A stretch of 58,965 nt of DNA from Acidimicrobiales bacterium. GTDB lineage: Bacteria; Actinomycetota; Acidimicrobiia; Acidimicrobiales; Acidimicrobilacustridaceae. The translations under genes were made by a program, and so were the position numbers. The stretch lies in the NCBI GenBank assembly GCA_025455885.1, contig JALOLR010000016.1:34035-92999 (forward strand), given 5' to 3'. The notes beneath the pieces were generated by a model. The model ran no database searches and was not told the DNA's origin. It worked only from the letters and a program-made list of their open reading frames with translations. Shown in pieces: positions 7,134 through 15,032 of the stretch. Within the stretch, counting starts at the first letter, position 1, and each line of letters starts with the position of its first letter.

Positions 7134-8051
7134 CTACGGCGCGTCGCGGGTCCCGGTCTCCGAGAGGACGGGGCCGGCGGGCTCGGTGGGGGTGGCGCCG
7201 CGGGCCGCCCGTCGGGCCTCGCGCTCCTCGGCCTGGCGGATGAAGTGCGGGATGGTGGCGTTCTCGGCCCGCTCCCGCTCCACCGCCCAGTGCAGGAAGC
7301 GCGCCGCGATCTGGATCCAGATGATCATCCCGCCGATCACCTGGGCGATGCCCGAGGCCAGCTCCTGGTCGTCGACGGCGCTGAAGCTGTCCACCACCCG
7401 GGGGGCCAGCTCGAAGGTGGCGAAGAGCGGGTACTCGGCCCAGGTCATGAAGAACGACGTGGGTAGCGGGGCGATCGACTGGATGAACAGGTAGATCAGC
7501 GCCAGCGGCCCGACCAGTCGGGGTCTCATCGGCGACGGCGGTTGCACCGGGAGCCACAGGATCACCCCGGCCAGGATCCAGAGGGCGTCGATCGCGAACG
7601 AGCCGAGCGGGCTGGTGATCGTGCGGTCCGAGACCATCGGGGTGTTGACGAGGAGCAGCAGGCCGCTCGTGGTGAGGACGGCGACCACGGGATGGGTGAC
7701 GGCGCGGATGACGGCCCGTCGGCGGTCGGTGGCGTCGAGCCACCGGCCGAGCACCGGCGGCGCCCCGTACAACAGGAGCGGGATGGCGATGAGCACGACG
7801 ATCACCTGGCGGCCCATCTGCACCGACAGCAGGTAGCCGGCGCCGAGCGACGCCATCGGCCAGTCGGTGGCGACCAGGACGAGGAGGATGCCGAGCACCG
7901 CGGAGAGCTTGCGCCGCAGCGGGAAGCCGGGGTCCTTGCGGTAGGCCCACGTGTAGAGCGCGACGAGGGTCCCGACGAGGAGCCAGGCGCCCAGGTAGGG
8001 GCGCCACTCCCACGTCCAGGCCCGGCCGTCCGCCGAGCACCACCAGCTCAC
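7134..8051 (-). CDS. ctaG: CtaG/caa3-type cytochrome c oxidase assembly membrane protein
   Basis: A 305-residue membrane protein with about seven hydrophobic segments and the marks of the caa3-type CtaG family: a WEWRPYLGAW opening, VATDWPMASLG, MGRQVIVVLIAIPLLLYGAP, THPVVAVL and LPTSFFMTWAEYPLF. The last 55 residues are polar and charged (cytoplasmic tail). CtaG proteins of this type are needed for placing copper in the oxidase Cu(B) site. The start GTG overlaps the stop of the SCO gene by 4 bases, giving an operon PCuAC-SCO-CtaG entirely devoted to copper delivery to haem-copper oxidase. Confidence 0.9.
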   Translation of the reverse strand: MSWWCSADGRAWTWEWRPYLGAWLLVGTLVALYTWAYRKDPGFPLRRKLSAVLGILLVLVATDWPMASLGAGYLLSVQMGRQVIVVLIAIPLLLYGAPPVLGRWLDATDRRRAVIRAVTHPVVAVLTTSGLLLLVNTPMVSDRTITSPLGSFAIDALWILAGVILWLPVQPPSPMRPRLVGPLALIYLFIQSIAPLPTSFFMTWAEYPLFATFELAPRVVDSFSAVDDQELASGIAQVIGGMIIWIQIAARFLHWAVERERAENATIPHFIRQAEEREARRAARGATPTEPAGPVLSETGTRDAP

Positions 8052-8698
8052 GGGGCGCTCCAGTCGATCGTCGACAGGCGGGGGAGGTCCTCGGCCCAGG
8101 CCTGCTCACGGGTGCCGAACGGGTAGGCGATGTGGGCCAGGTTGTCGGCGGTGAACACCAGGATCTGGCTCGGGTGGCCCACCGCGTAGGAGTCGCCGCC
8201 CTCGCCCTCGGGGTCGATGACCACCGGCGGGAGGCCCACCTGGGCCATGGCCCGGTCGATCTCCTCGGGGGTCGCGGTCAGCCCGACGAATCGACGGTCG
8301 AAGCGGTTGAGGAAGTCCCGCATCCGTTCCGGGGTGTCGCGCGCCGTGTCGACCCCCACGAACACCACGTTGGGGTTGCCGGTCGCCAGGCGGGCGTCCT
8401 CGATCGCCGGGGCGATGGCCCCCATGTGGATCGGGCAGATGTCCGGGCAGCTCGTGTAGCCGAAGAGCACCATCGTGAGCTCCCCGTCGGTCTCGGCGCG
8501 CAGGTCGAACGGCTGGCCCTCGGTGTCGGTGAAGACCACGTCCGGCTTCGCCACCGGCTCGGTGAGCAGCCGGCCCTGGAAGCCGAGGTTGTCGGCGTCG
8601 GACCCGCCGACCTCGTCGGCGGGGGTCACGCAGGAGGCGAGCAGGAGGGCGGCGACCGCGACCACCAGCATCACCGGCCCCCGGTGGCTGGCGGTCAC
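8048..8698 (-). CDS. SCO1/SenC-family copper metallochaperone, lipoprotein
   Basis: A 216-residue protein with a lipoprotein signal (LLLASC, lipidated Cys at about 23), so anchored outside the membrane. The thioredoxin-like domain carries the copper ligands Cys84 and Cys88 in SCPDIC and His175 in VGHPSQ, the full SCO set. SCO proteins deliver copper to, or keep reduced, the Cu(A) site of cytochrome c oxidase. The GTG start overlaps the PCuAC stop and the stop overlaps the ctaG start, so it is the middle gene of a tightly coupled operon. Confidence 0.93.
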   Translation of the reverse strand: MTASHRGPVMLVVAVAALLLASCVTPADEVGGSDADNLGFQGRLLTEPVAKPDVVFTDTEGQPFDLRAETDGELTMVLFGYTSCPDICPIHMGAIAPAIEDARLATGNPNVVFVGVDTARDTPERMRDFLNRFDRRFVGLTATPEEIDRAMAQVGLPPVVIDPEGEGGDSYAVGHPSQILVFTADNLAHIAYPFGTREQAWAEDLPRLSTIDWSAP

Positions 8699-9246
8699 CC
8701 GGCCACCTCCGCGGGGTCGACCACGGCGACGTCGACGGTCACGTCGTTGCCGCTCTCGAGGAGCAGGGTGATCGGGTACGTGTCGCCGACGGCGAGGTCG
8801 GACGGCACGTCGAGCATCAGGTGGGCGCCGCCCGGTTCGAGCACGAGGTCGGTCCCGGCCGCCACGGGCAGGCCGTCGACGCCGCCCATCACCGCACGTC
8901 CGGTGGCGTCGACCTCGGTGCGGTGGAGCATCACCAGCGTGCTCCCGTCCGAGCGGGCCCCGAGGAGGACGTCGTCGACGGTGCCGTCGTTCGCGAGCGT
9001 GAGGTAGGCGGCGGCCTGGCCCGGATCGAAGGGGAGGGCCATGCGGGCGTCGGTCACCCGGAGCTCACCGTCGCTGCTCGTCGCCGCCCCCGACCCGGGG
9101 TCGCCGTCCTCCCCCGCCCTCCACAGGGTCACCACGAGGACCGCGGCGAGCGCGAGGACGACAGCGGGGGCCACGAACGGGCGGAGCCGGCGTCCTGCGC
9201 GGACCGGAGGGGCGGCGGCGGGCGAGCGGGGGGCGACGTCGGCCAT
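8695..9246 (-). CDS. PCuAC periplasmic copper chaperone (DUF461)
   Basis: A 183-residue protein with an N-terminal membrane anchor (residues about 24-42) and an outside beta domain. The Cu(I) ligand pattern is complete apart from the first Met: His108, Met120, His142 and Met144, with the expected 10- and 21-residue gaps. The family extracts copper and passes it to SCO for Cu(A) assembly. The ATG at 9246 was chosen because it begins right before the cytoplasmic tail and anchor; an upstream ATG at 9282 would add 12 residues. First gene of the copper operon. Confidence 0.88.
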   Translation of the reverse strand: MADVAPRSPAAAPPVRAGRRLRPFVAPAVVLALAAVLVVTLWRAGEDGDPGSGAATSSDGELRVTDARMALPFDPGQAAAYLTLANDGTVDDVLLGARSDGSTLVMLHRTEVDATGRAVMGGVDGLPVAAGTDLVLEPGGAHLMLDVPSDLAVGDTYPITLLLESGNDVTVDVAVVDPAEVAG

Positions 9247-9330
9247 ACACCGCCATTGAAGCCCGGGTGGGTGGTGGCGCACACATCGCGCCGGCGGGAA
9301 ATCCTCTCGACCCGGCCGGGTCCGGTCGGT

Positions 9331-10770
9331 TCAGCCCGGCGGGGGCCAGGGCGCGGTCCGGGGCCACGGCGAGGCGGACTCGATCTGCGCGGCGAGCTGC
9401 AGGAGGATGCCCTCGCGGTTGTGGGAGGCGAGGAACTGCGCGCCCATGGGCAGTCCGTCGCCGTCGTGGCCGGCGGGGACGGACATCGCGGGTTGGCCGG
9501 TGACGTTGGCCAGCGCGGTCATCTCGCTGAACCGACCGGCCCGGGTGAACATGGCCTCGGTGCTGGTCGTGTCGAGCCAGCCCAGCTCGGGGACCGGCGG
9601 GAGCAGGGTGGGGGTCAGCCAGAGGTCGTGGCCGACGAAGAAGGGGGCCACCGACCGGCTCACCTCCTCGATGCGCTGAAGGGCGCGGATGACCTCGACC
9701 CCGGAGAAGCCCACGCTGCGCTGGTGCATGAAGCGGCTGAACGGCTCGAGGTCGTCGTCGGCCAACGGGCGCCCCAGTTCCGCCAACCGGTCCTCGACCT
9801 GCGCGGCCGAAGCGGCTCCCATCACCACCGACACGCACTCGATGACCGCGCTCGGGTCGTAGGTGGGCAGGCCCTCGGTGACCTCGTGGCCCAGCTCCTC
9901 GCACAGGGCCGCCATCCGTTCGATGGCCTCGACGGCCGCGGGGTGCGCCTCGGTGCCGGCCACCGACCGGGTGGACACCGCGATCCGCAACGGCTGGAGC
10001 GGCTCGGACAGCACGGCCATGAACGTCCCTGCCCGCGGTCGGGGTGGCGTCGCCCCCGGGTCACCGGCGGTGCCTCCGGCGACGGCGTCGAGGAGCGCTG
10101 CGCTGTCGCGCACCGTGCGGGTCACGGCGTGGCCGATCGTGAGCGGATAGGCGAAGTAGTTGAGCTGGGGGAGCGACGGCGTGCGCATGCGGGTGGGCTT
10201 CAAGCCGAACAGCCCGCACTCCGAGGCCGGGATCCGTATCGAGCCCCCGCCGTCGTTGGCGTGCCCCGCAGGCACCATGCCGGCCGCCACCGCGGCGGCC
10301 GACCCACCGCTCGACCCGCCCGTGGAGTGCGTGGTCCGCCAGGGGTTGCGGGTCGGGCCGTGCAGCAAGGGCTCGGTGCTGGCGTTCTTGCCGAACTCCG
10401 GCGAGTTCGTGTTCCCCAGGATGACGAGGCCGGCGGCCTTGTAGCGGCGGGTGAGCTCGCTGTCCGACGTGGCGACCACGTCGGAGAAGAGGCGACTGCC
10501 CCGGGTGGCGGGCAGGCCGGCCACGTCGCACCCGAGGTCCTTCACCACGAACGGCACGCCCTTGAGCGGACCGTCGGGCAACCCCTCGTCGACCTCGGCC
10601 AGCGCCGCCTCGAACCGGGTGGCCACGACGGCGTTGAGCGCGGGATTGCGCTCCTCGATCCGGCGGATGGCGGTCTCGGCGAGCTCGCGGGCCGTCACCT
10701 CCCCGATCGTGACCATCCACGCCATGTCGATGGCGTCGCGGGTGTCGAAGACATCGTCGAGGTCGGTCAT
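9331..10770 (-). CDS. Amidase (amidase-signature family)
   Basis: A 479-residue hydrolase with the Ser-cisSer-Lys triad: Lys77 in FVVKDLG, the Gly/Ser-rich loop [12 protein letters not shown] with the cis-Ser at about 153-154, and the nucleophile Ser177 in GGGSIRIP. It cleaves an amide; the family ranges from fatty-acid and aryl amides to aminocaproate-cyclic-dimer-type substrates and the substrate cannot be read here. The rest of GatCAB is absent, so this is a stand-alone enzyme, not the tRNA amidotransferase. Its ATG overlaps the stop of the sulfotransferase by 4 bases, so both are made together. Confidence 0.9.
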   Translation of the reverse strand: MTDLDDVFDTRDAIDMAWMVTIGEVTARELAETAIRRIEERNPALNAVVATRFEAALAEVDEGLPDGPLKGVPFVVKDLGCDVAGLPATRGSRLFSDVVATSDSELTRRYKAAGLVILGNTNSPEFGKNASTEPLLHGPTRNPWRTTHSTGGSSGGSAAAVAAGMVPAGHANDGGGSIRIPASECGLFGLKPTRMRTPSLPQLNYFAYPLTIGHAVTRTVRDSAALLDAVAGGTAGDPGATPPRPRAGTFMAVLSEPLQPLRIAVSTRSVAGTEAHPAAVEAIERMAALCEELGHEVTEGLPTYDPSAVIECVSVVMGAASAAQVEDRLAELGRPLADDDLEPFSRFMHQRSVGFSGVEVIRALQRIEEVSRSVAPFFVGHDLWLTPTLLPPVPELGWLDTTSTEAMFTRAGRFSEMTALANVTGQPAMSVPAGHDGDGLPMGAQFLASHNREGILLQLAAQIESASPWPRTAPWPPPG

Positions 10771-11933
10771 CGCGCCGGCTCGAGGAGGTGGTGGTAGCGG
10801 GTCGTGTAGTCGGCGAAACGTTCCGCCAAGGGCTCGGTGGCCAGACCGAACTCCTCGAGCGAGTAGGTGTGGCGTCCGTGCACGCCCTGGGTGTGCGTCG
10901 CGGAGTGCGCCCGCATGGCCTCCTCGGCCTCGGGCGAGAGCGTCTCGCCGAGCTGTTCGTAGATCGACCGCACCGTGGCCGACGGCTCCGAGACGAGGTC
11001 GTCGTAGGCGACGTCGACGAACGCCGCGCCGCGCCCTGCGGCGGTGACCTCGTCACGGAAGCGCGACTGGCGCTCGAGCAGCGTGGCGATGAGGTCGGGC
11101 CAGGTGGCGGCGATGTAGTCGGTGAAGTCGTGGTCGGTGAACGTGCTGGTGAGGGACCGCACGAGGCTGAGCACCGACGCCGTCACCCGGACGGGGTCGC
11201 GGTGCGTGAGGACGTACCGGGCGTCGGGGTACGTCGCCTCGAGCGACCAGGGGTCGACGAGGTGGATGGGCGACTTGAGCTGCCACTGCCCCGGGTAGGC
11301 GGACTGCAGGACCTGCAGCATCTGGCGGTGGTAGCGGTAGGCAGGGCCGTGGTCGGCCTCGAAGAGCCACTCGCGGTAGCCCTCGACGTTGAACATCGTC
11401 GGGTAGATCAGGCTCGTGAAGTGCTGGGCCAGCACGACCGCGCACTCGATGGGCATGTCCGGCGGGTCGAAGTGGATGGCCTTGAAGCCCGGGTTCACCA
11501 GGTCGAGCATGTTCGGCGCCTCTCGGGCCGCCACGAACCGGGGGTCGTCGACGTAGCCCTCCGCGGTGGGTGGCGGGACCGAGTCCCCCGCTTCCCACGC
11601 CAGCAGCGACCGGTTCGCGGGGTCGGCGCCCAGGAGGTGGCTCAGGGCCGTCGTGCCGGTGCGGGGGAGCCCGATGAGGAAGATCGGGGCGACCACCGGG
11701 TCGTCGGCAAGGTCGGGGTGGGTCCGGTGCCAGTCGGTGATCCGGAGGCGGTTGGTCAGGTGGTTGACGACGGTCTGCTCCACGGCGGCTTCGCCGATGG
11801 CGTCGAGGTGGGCGTCGTCCGTCAGCGACTCCAGCAGCACGGCGAGGCCCTCGCGCCACGACGGGTCGCCGGCGTCGTCGGAGCCCGCGGCCTCGGATGC
11901 CCGCTCCAACAGGACGTCGATGTCGGTCTGCAC
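10767..11933 (-). CDS. Sulfotransferase family protein
   Basis: A 388-residue protein of the large actinobacterial sulfotransferase group. The PAPS 5'-phosphosulfate loop reads LIGLPRTGTTALSHLL. A second PAPS-contact region is seen at YVLTHRDPVRVTAS, with LKSPIHL before it. These enzymes move sulfate from PAPS to a hydroxyl or amine of lipids, glycans or small molecules. The GTG at 11933 was chosen because a long AGGGGGGG site lies upstream and residues before it look unconserved. It is the first gene of a pair with the amidase and is divergent from an SDR-carboxylase pair. Confidence 0.85.
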   Translation of the reverse strand: MQTDIDVLLERASEAAGSDDAGDPSWREGLAVLLESLTDDAHLDAIGEAAVEQTVVNHLTNRLRITDWHRTHPDLADDPVVAPIFLIGLPRTGTTALSHLLGADPANRSLLAWEAGDSVPPPTAEGYVDDPRFVAAREAPNMLDLVNPGFKAIHFDPPDMPIECAVVLAQHFTSLIYPTMFNVEGYREWLFEADHGPAYRYHRQMLQVLQSAYPGQWQLKSPIHLVDPWSLEATYPDARYVLTHRDPVRVTASVLSLVRSLTSTFTDHDFTDYIAATWPDLIATLLERQSRFRDEVTAAGRGAAFVDVAYDDLVSEPSATVRSIYEQLGETLSPEAEEAMRAHSATHTQGVHGRHTYSLEEFGLATEPLAERFADYTTRYHHLLEPAR

Positions 11934-11970
11934 TGGTGATGCCCCCCCTGCGTTCGCAACGTCCCGGGGG

Positions 11971-11976
11971 ACCGTA
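11971..11976 (-). promoter_or_regulatory. Putative -10 element (TACGGT) for the sulfotransferase operon
   Basis: TACGGT on the minus strand in the divergent intergenic region, about 37 bases upstream of the GTG at 11933. It leaves room for a short leader with the G-rich ribosome site. Confidence 0.35.
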
Positions 11977-12067
11977 GCGCCGTGCGCCCGGCCGTGGCTC
12001 CGGCCCGGCACGGGGACGACCGCCCCTTCCCGGGGCAGCGGCCGGGGCGGACTGCTAGAACCGGGTG

Positions 12068-12868
12068 ATGGCCCAGCACGGCGGACTCGACGGGACCAGG
12101 GCGCTCGTCGTCGGCGGGAGCAGCGGCATCGGGCTCGCCGCGGCCCGGCTCCTCGCCGCCGACGGCTGTCGCGTCACGATCGCGGGTCGGGACGAGCAGC
12201 GCCTCGTCGACGCGCTCCGCACCCTCGCCGCCGAGGGCCTCGAGGCGCACCCGTGCCCCTGTGACGCGCTCCGGCCGATGGACGTCGCCGACGCGGTGGC
12301 GTTCGCCGCCGACGGCGAGAGCCTCGAGGTGGCGGTCACCGTGCCGGGCGGCGGCACGCCGAGCCGCCTCGTCGACTACGACCCGGACCAGTTCAGCGCC
12401 GAGGTCGACCTCAACGTCCGACCGGTCTTCCTGCTCCTCAAGTACGCGGTGCCGGCCATGCCACCCGGTGGCTCGATCGTTGCCGTGTCGTCCACCGCGG
12501 CGGCCTTCAGCACCCGGGGCCTGGCGTCCTACAAGACCGGCAAGGCGGCCGTCGACGCGTTGGTCGAGGTCGCGGCCGACGAGCTCGGCGAGGAGGGGAT
12601 CCGGGTCAACTCCGTTCGACCCGGCCTGACCCGCACCGCCGCCACCGAGGGGCTCTTCGCCGACGACGCCACCATGGCCGCCTTCCTCGACGCCCAACCC
12701 CTCGCCCGGGGCGGTGAGGCCGACGACGTCGCCCGGGCCATTCGCTTCCTCGCCGGGCCGGAGTCCGGGTGGGTCACGGGCCAGCACCTCGCCGTCGACG
12801 GGGGCCACACGCTACGGGCCTTCCCGGACCTGCGCCCGGCACCCGCGACCACGGACGCCGAGTCGTGA
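12068..12868 (+). CDS. SDR family oxidoreductase
   Basis: A 266-residue SDR with the cofactor loop GGSSGIGLA, AGRDEQR after strand 2 (Arg, suggesting NADPH), VSSTAAAFS holding the catalytic Ser and SYKTGK giving Tyr-x3-Lys, then RPGLTRT and a VDGGH end. The GTG at 12065 and ATG at 12068 are adjacent; ATG is taken. It is divergent from the sulfotransferase and is followed within 14 bases by the acyl-CoA carboxylase subunit, so they are probably one transcript, with a role in fatty- or acyl-CoA metabolism inferred. Confidence 0.85.
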   Translation: MAQHGGLDGTRALVVGGSSGIGLAAARLLAADGCRVTIAGRDEQRLVDALRTLAAEGLEAHPCPCDALRPMDVADAVAFAADGESLEVAVTVPGGGTPSRLVDYDPDQFSAEVDLNVRPVFLLLKYAVPAMPPGGSIVAVSSTAAAFSTRGLASYKTGKAAVDALVEVAADELGEEGIRVNSVRPGLTRTAATEGLFADDATMAAFLDAQPLARGGEADDVARAIRFLAGPESGWVTGQHLAVDGGHTLRAFPDLRPAPATTDAES

Positions 12869-12881
12869 CGCCGGTCCGGAC

Positions 12882-14381
12882 GTGACCGGCGACGAACTCC
12901 CCGGCGGCTGGGGTCCGACGCTCCACGACCTCGCCGAGCGACGAGCTGCGTCGCGGGCGATGGGAGGCGAGGAGCGGCTCTCGAAGCGGCGCGCCCGAGG
13001 CCTCCTCGACGCCCGCCAGCGGGTCGAGCACCTCCTCGATCCGGGATCGTTCCGGGAGATCGGCACGCTGGTCGGCGAGGAGGTACCCGCCGACGGCATC
13101 GTCGCCGGCGCCGGTCGCATCGACGGTCGACCGGTGATGGTCGGTGCCGAGGACTTCACGACCCTCGCCGGCTCGATCGGTCCGGGGAGCAGCTCCAAGC
13201 GGTACCGCGTCGCCGAACTGGCCCTCCGGGACCGGATGCCGCTCGTGATGCTGCTCGAGGGGGCCGGCCATCGCGGCGGCGGACACGGGGGTCGGGCTCC
13301 CACCGACCTGCTCGCCCAGGCCCAGTGCTCCGGGCGCGTCCCCGTGCTCAGCGCGGTGATGGGCCCCTCGGCGGGGCACGGGGCGCTGATCGTCCCGATG
13401 TCGGACTTCAGCGTGATGACGGCGAGCGGCGCGGTGTTCACGGCCGGGCCACCCGTGGTGAAGGAGTCCCTGGGCGAGGAGATCTCCAAGGAGGACCTGG
13501 GCGGCCCCGCCGTCGCCACGGCCAGCGGGCTGATCCACAACGTGGCCCCCGACGATGCCGCCGCGCTCGACATGCTGCGCCACTACCTCGAGTTCTTCCC
13601 GTCGAGCGCATGGTCGTACCCGCCGTCGGTGCCCGGCGCCGACCAGGGGCCCCGCACCACCGACGAGCTCCTCGAGATCGTGCCCCGCGACACGCGACGG
13701 GTCTACGACATGGCCGACGTCCTCGACGTGGTCGTCGACGACGGCCACTGGTTCGAGGTGCAGCCGGGGTTCGGGCCCTCCGTCATCTGCGCGCTGGCCC
13801 ACCTCGGCGGCGACCCGGTGGCCGTCATCGCCAACCAGCCCCGCGTGCTCGCGGGATCGGTCGACGCCGACGCCGCGGACAAGGCCGCCCACTTCATCAC
13901 GGTGGCCGACTCCTACCACCTCCCCCTCGTGTTCCTCGCCGACAACCCCGGCATGCTGCCCGGCCGGGTCTCGGAGCAGGCCGGGGTCCTGCGCAGCGGG
14001 GCACGGATGTTCGCCGCCCAGACGCAGGCCACCAGCCCGAAGCTGCACCTCACGCTCCGCAAGGCCTACGGCTTCGGGTCGATGGTCATGTCGCTGGTCG
14101 GCTTCGACGGCCAGTCGGCGACCTTCGCGTATCCGGGGGCGACGCTCGGGGCGATGGGGGCCGCGGCCATGAGCCGCGCCACCGGGGCCGAAGCCGACGA
14201 GGCGGCGCTGCTCCGCGACGCGGAGCTGCAGGCCTCCTACCGCTCGGCCGCCAACCTGGGCTTCGACGAGCTCGTCGATCCGCGCGAGACCCGCACCGTG
14301 CTCCTCGACGCGCTCCGCAGGGCGCTGTCGCGGCGCCAGGTCGCCCCCGAGCCGGTGGCCCGCGTCGCCGTCACCCCCTGA
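12882..14381 (+). CDS. Acyl-CoA carboxylase carboxyltransferase (beta) subunit
   Basis: A 499-residue carboxyltransferase with two crotonase-like halves. In the first half the oxyanion region follows LVMLLEGAGHRGGGHGG; in the second, LPLVFLADNPGMLPG and a YGFGSMVMSLVGFDGQ stretch are typical. The enzyme takes CO2 from carboxybiotin to acetyl-, propionyl- or another acyl-CoA; which one is not clear. No biotin carboxylase/BCCP alpha subunit is adjacent, so a partner must be encoded elsewhere. The GTG at 12882 gives normal family length. Acyl-CoA carboxylase needs biotin, and biotin genes lie 20 kb away in the same window. Confidence 0.9.
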   Translation: MTGDELPGGWGPTLHDLAERRAASRAMGGEERLSKRRARGLLDARQRVEHLLDPGSFREIGTLVGEEVPADGIVAGAGRIDGRPVMVGAEDFTTLAGSIGPGSSSKRYRVAELALRDRMPLVMLLEGAGHRGGGHGGRAPTDLLAQAQCSGRVPVLSAVMGPSAGHGALIVPMSDFSVMTASGAVFTAGPPVVKESLGEEISKEDLGGPAVATASGLIHNVAPDDAAALDMLRHYLEFFPSSAWSYPPSVPGADQGPRTTDELLEIVPRDTRRVYDMADVLDVVVDDGHWFEVQPGFGPSVICALAHLGGDPVAVIANQPRVLAGSVDADAADKAAHFITVADSYHLPLVFLADNPGMLPGRVSEQAGVLRSGARMFAAQTQATSPKLHLTLRKAYGFGSMVMSLVGFDGQSATFAYPGATLGAMGAAAMSRATGAEADEAALLRDAELQASYRSAANLGFDELVDPRETRTVLLDALRRALSRRQVAPEPVARVAVTP

Positions 14382-14439
14382 TCCGGCGCGCCTCGCGAAC
14401 GAACCCCGCCCGCGTCGCCGGCGTGCCGGCCGTCGGCAC

Positions 14440-14445
14440 TACTGT
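14440..14445 (+). promoter_or_regulatory. Putative leaderless -10 (TACTGT) of the Mau-like locus
   Basis: TACTGT ends 8 bases before the GTG at 14454, leaving no room for a ribosome site, so the transcript probably begins at or next to the start codon. Confidence 0.5.
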
Positions 14446-14453
14446 CGGTCGGC

Positions 14454-15032
14454 GTGGTGGTCGGTGCGCTCCTGGGAGTCGTCGCGGGCGTCGTGGCGGT
14501 CGGCGGCGCGGCCAAGCTGCGCGACCCCGACGCCAGCGCCCCCATGTTGCGGGCCCTCGGGCTGCCGTCCTCGCGACTGCTGGCGCGGGCCCTCGGCGCG
14601 GTCGAGGTCGTGGTCGGGGTGAGCGCCTACCTCCTCGGCGGCCCGGTGCCGGCCGCCGTCACGGCCGCCCTCTACCTCGGGTTCACCGTCGCCATCCTGC
14701 GGCTGCGCGCCGGCGGCCAGACCGTGTCGTGCGGGTGCTTCGGCCGCTCGTCCGCTCCGCCGAGCCTGCTGCACGTCGCCGTCGACGGCGCGGCCGCCGT
14801 CGTGGCCACCGTGGCGGCGATCACCGCCGCCCCGGGGTTCCTCGAGATGCGCCCGGACCTCCCCGGCGCCGGCGTCGCCTACCTCCTGGTCTCGGGGGTC
14901 GCCGTGGGCCTGGTCGTCGCGCTGCTCACCGCCCTGCCCGACGCCCTCGCCGCGGCGCGCCGCCTCCCGGCTTCCGAAGCGGCGGCGCTCCGTCCCGTGC
15001 AGTCCTTCCGTCTCGGAGGTTCGATCCGATGA
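14454..15032 (+). CDS. MauE-like (DoxX-related) redox membrane protein
   Basis: A 192-residue protein with four to five membrane helices and a CGCFG motif (Cys93, Cys95) after the third helix, as in MauE proteins. MauE is needed in methylotrophs, with MauD, to form the many disulfides of the methylamine dehydrogenase light chain; the Cys pair fits a thiol-transfer role in the membrane. The start is a GTG directly after a leaderless-type promoter. Its stop overlaps by 4 bases (ATGA) the start of the Cys-rich exported protein, so the two are translated together, which supports an enzyme-substrate relation between them. Confidence 0.82.
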   Translation: MVVGALLGVVAGVVAVGGAAKLRDPDASAPMLRALGLPSSRLLARALGAVEVVVGVSAYLLGGPVPAAVTAALYLGFTVAILRLRAGGQTVSCGCFGRSSAPPSLLHVAVDGAAAVVATVAAITAAPGFLEMRPDLPGAGVAYLLVSGVAVGLVVALLTALPDALAAARRLPASEAAALRPVQSFRLGGSIR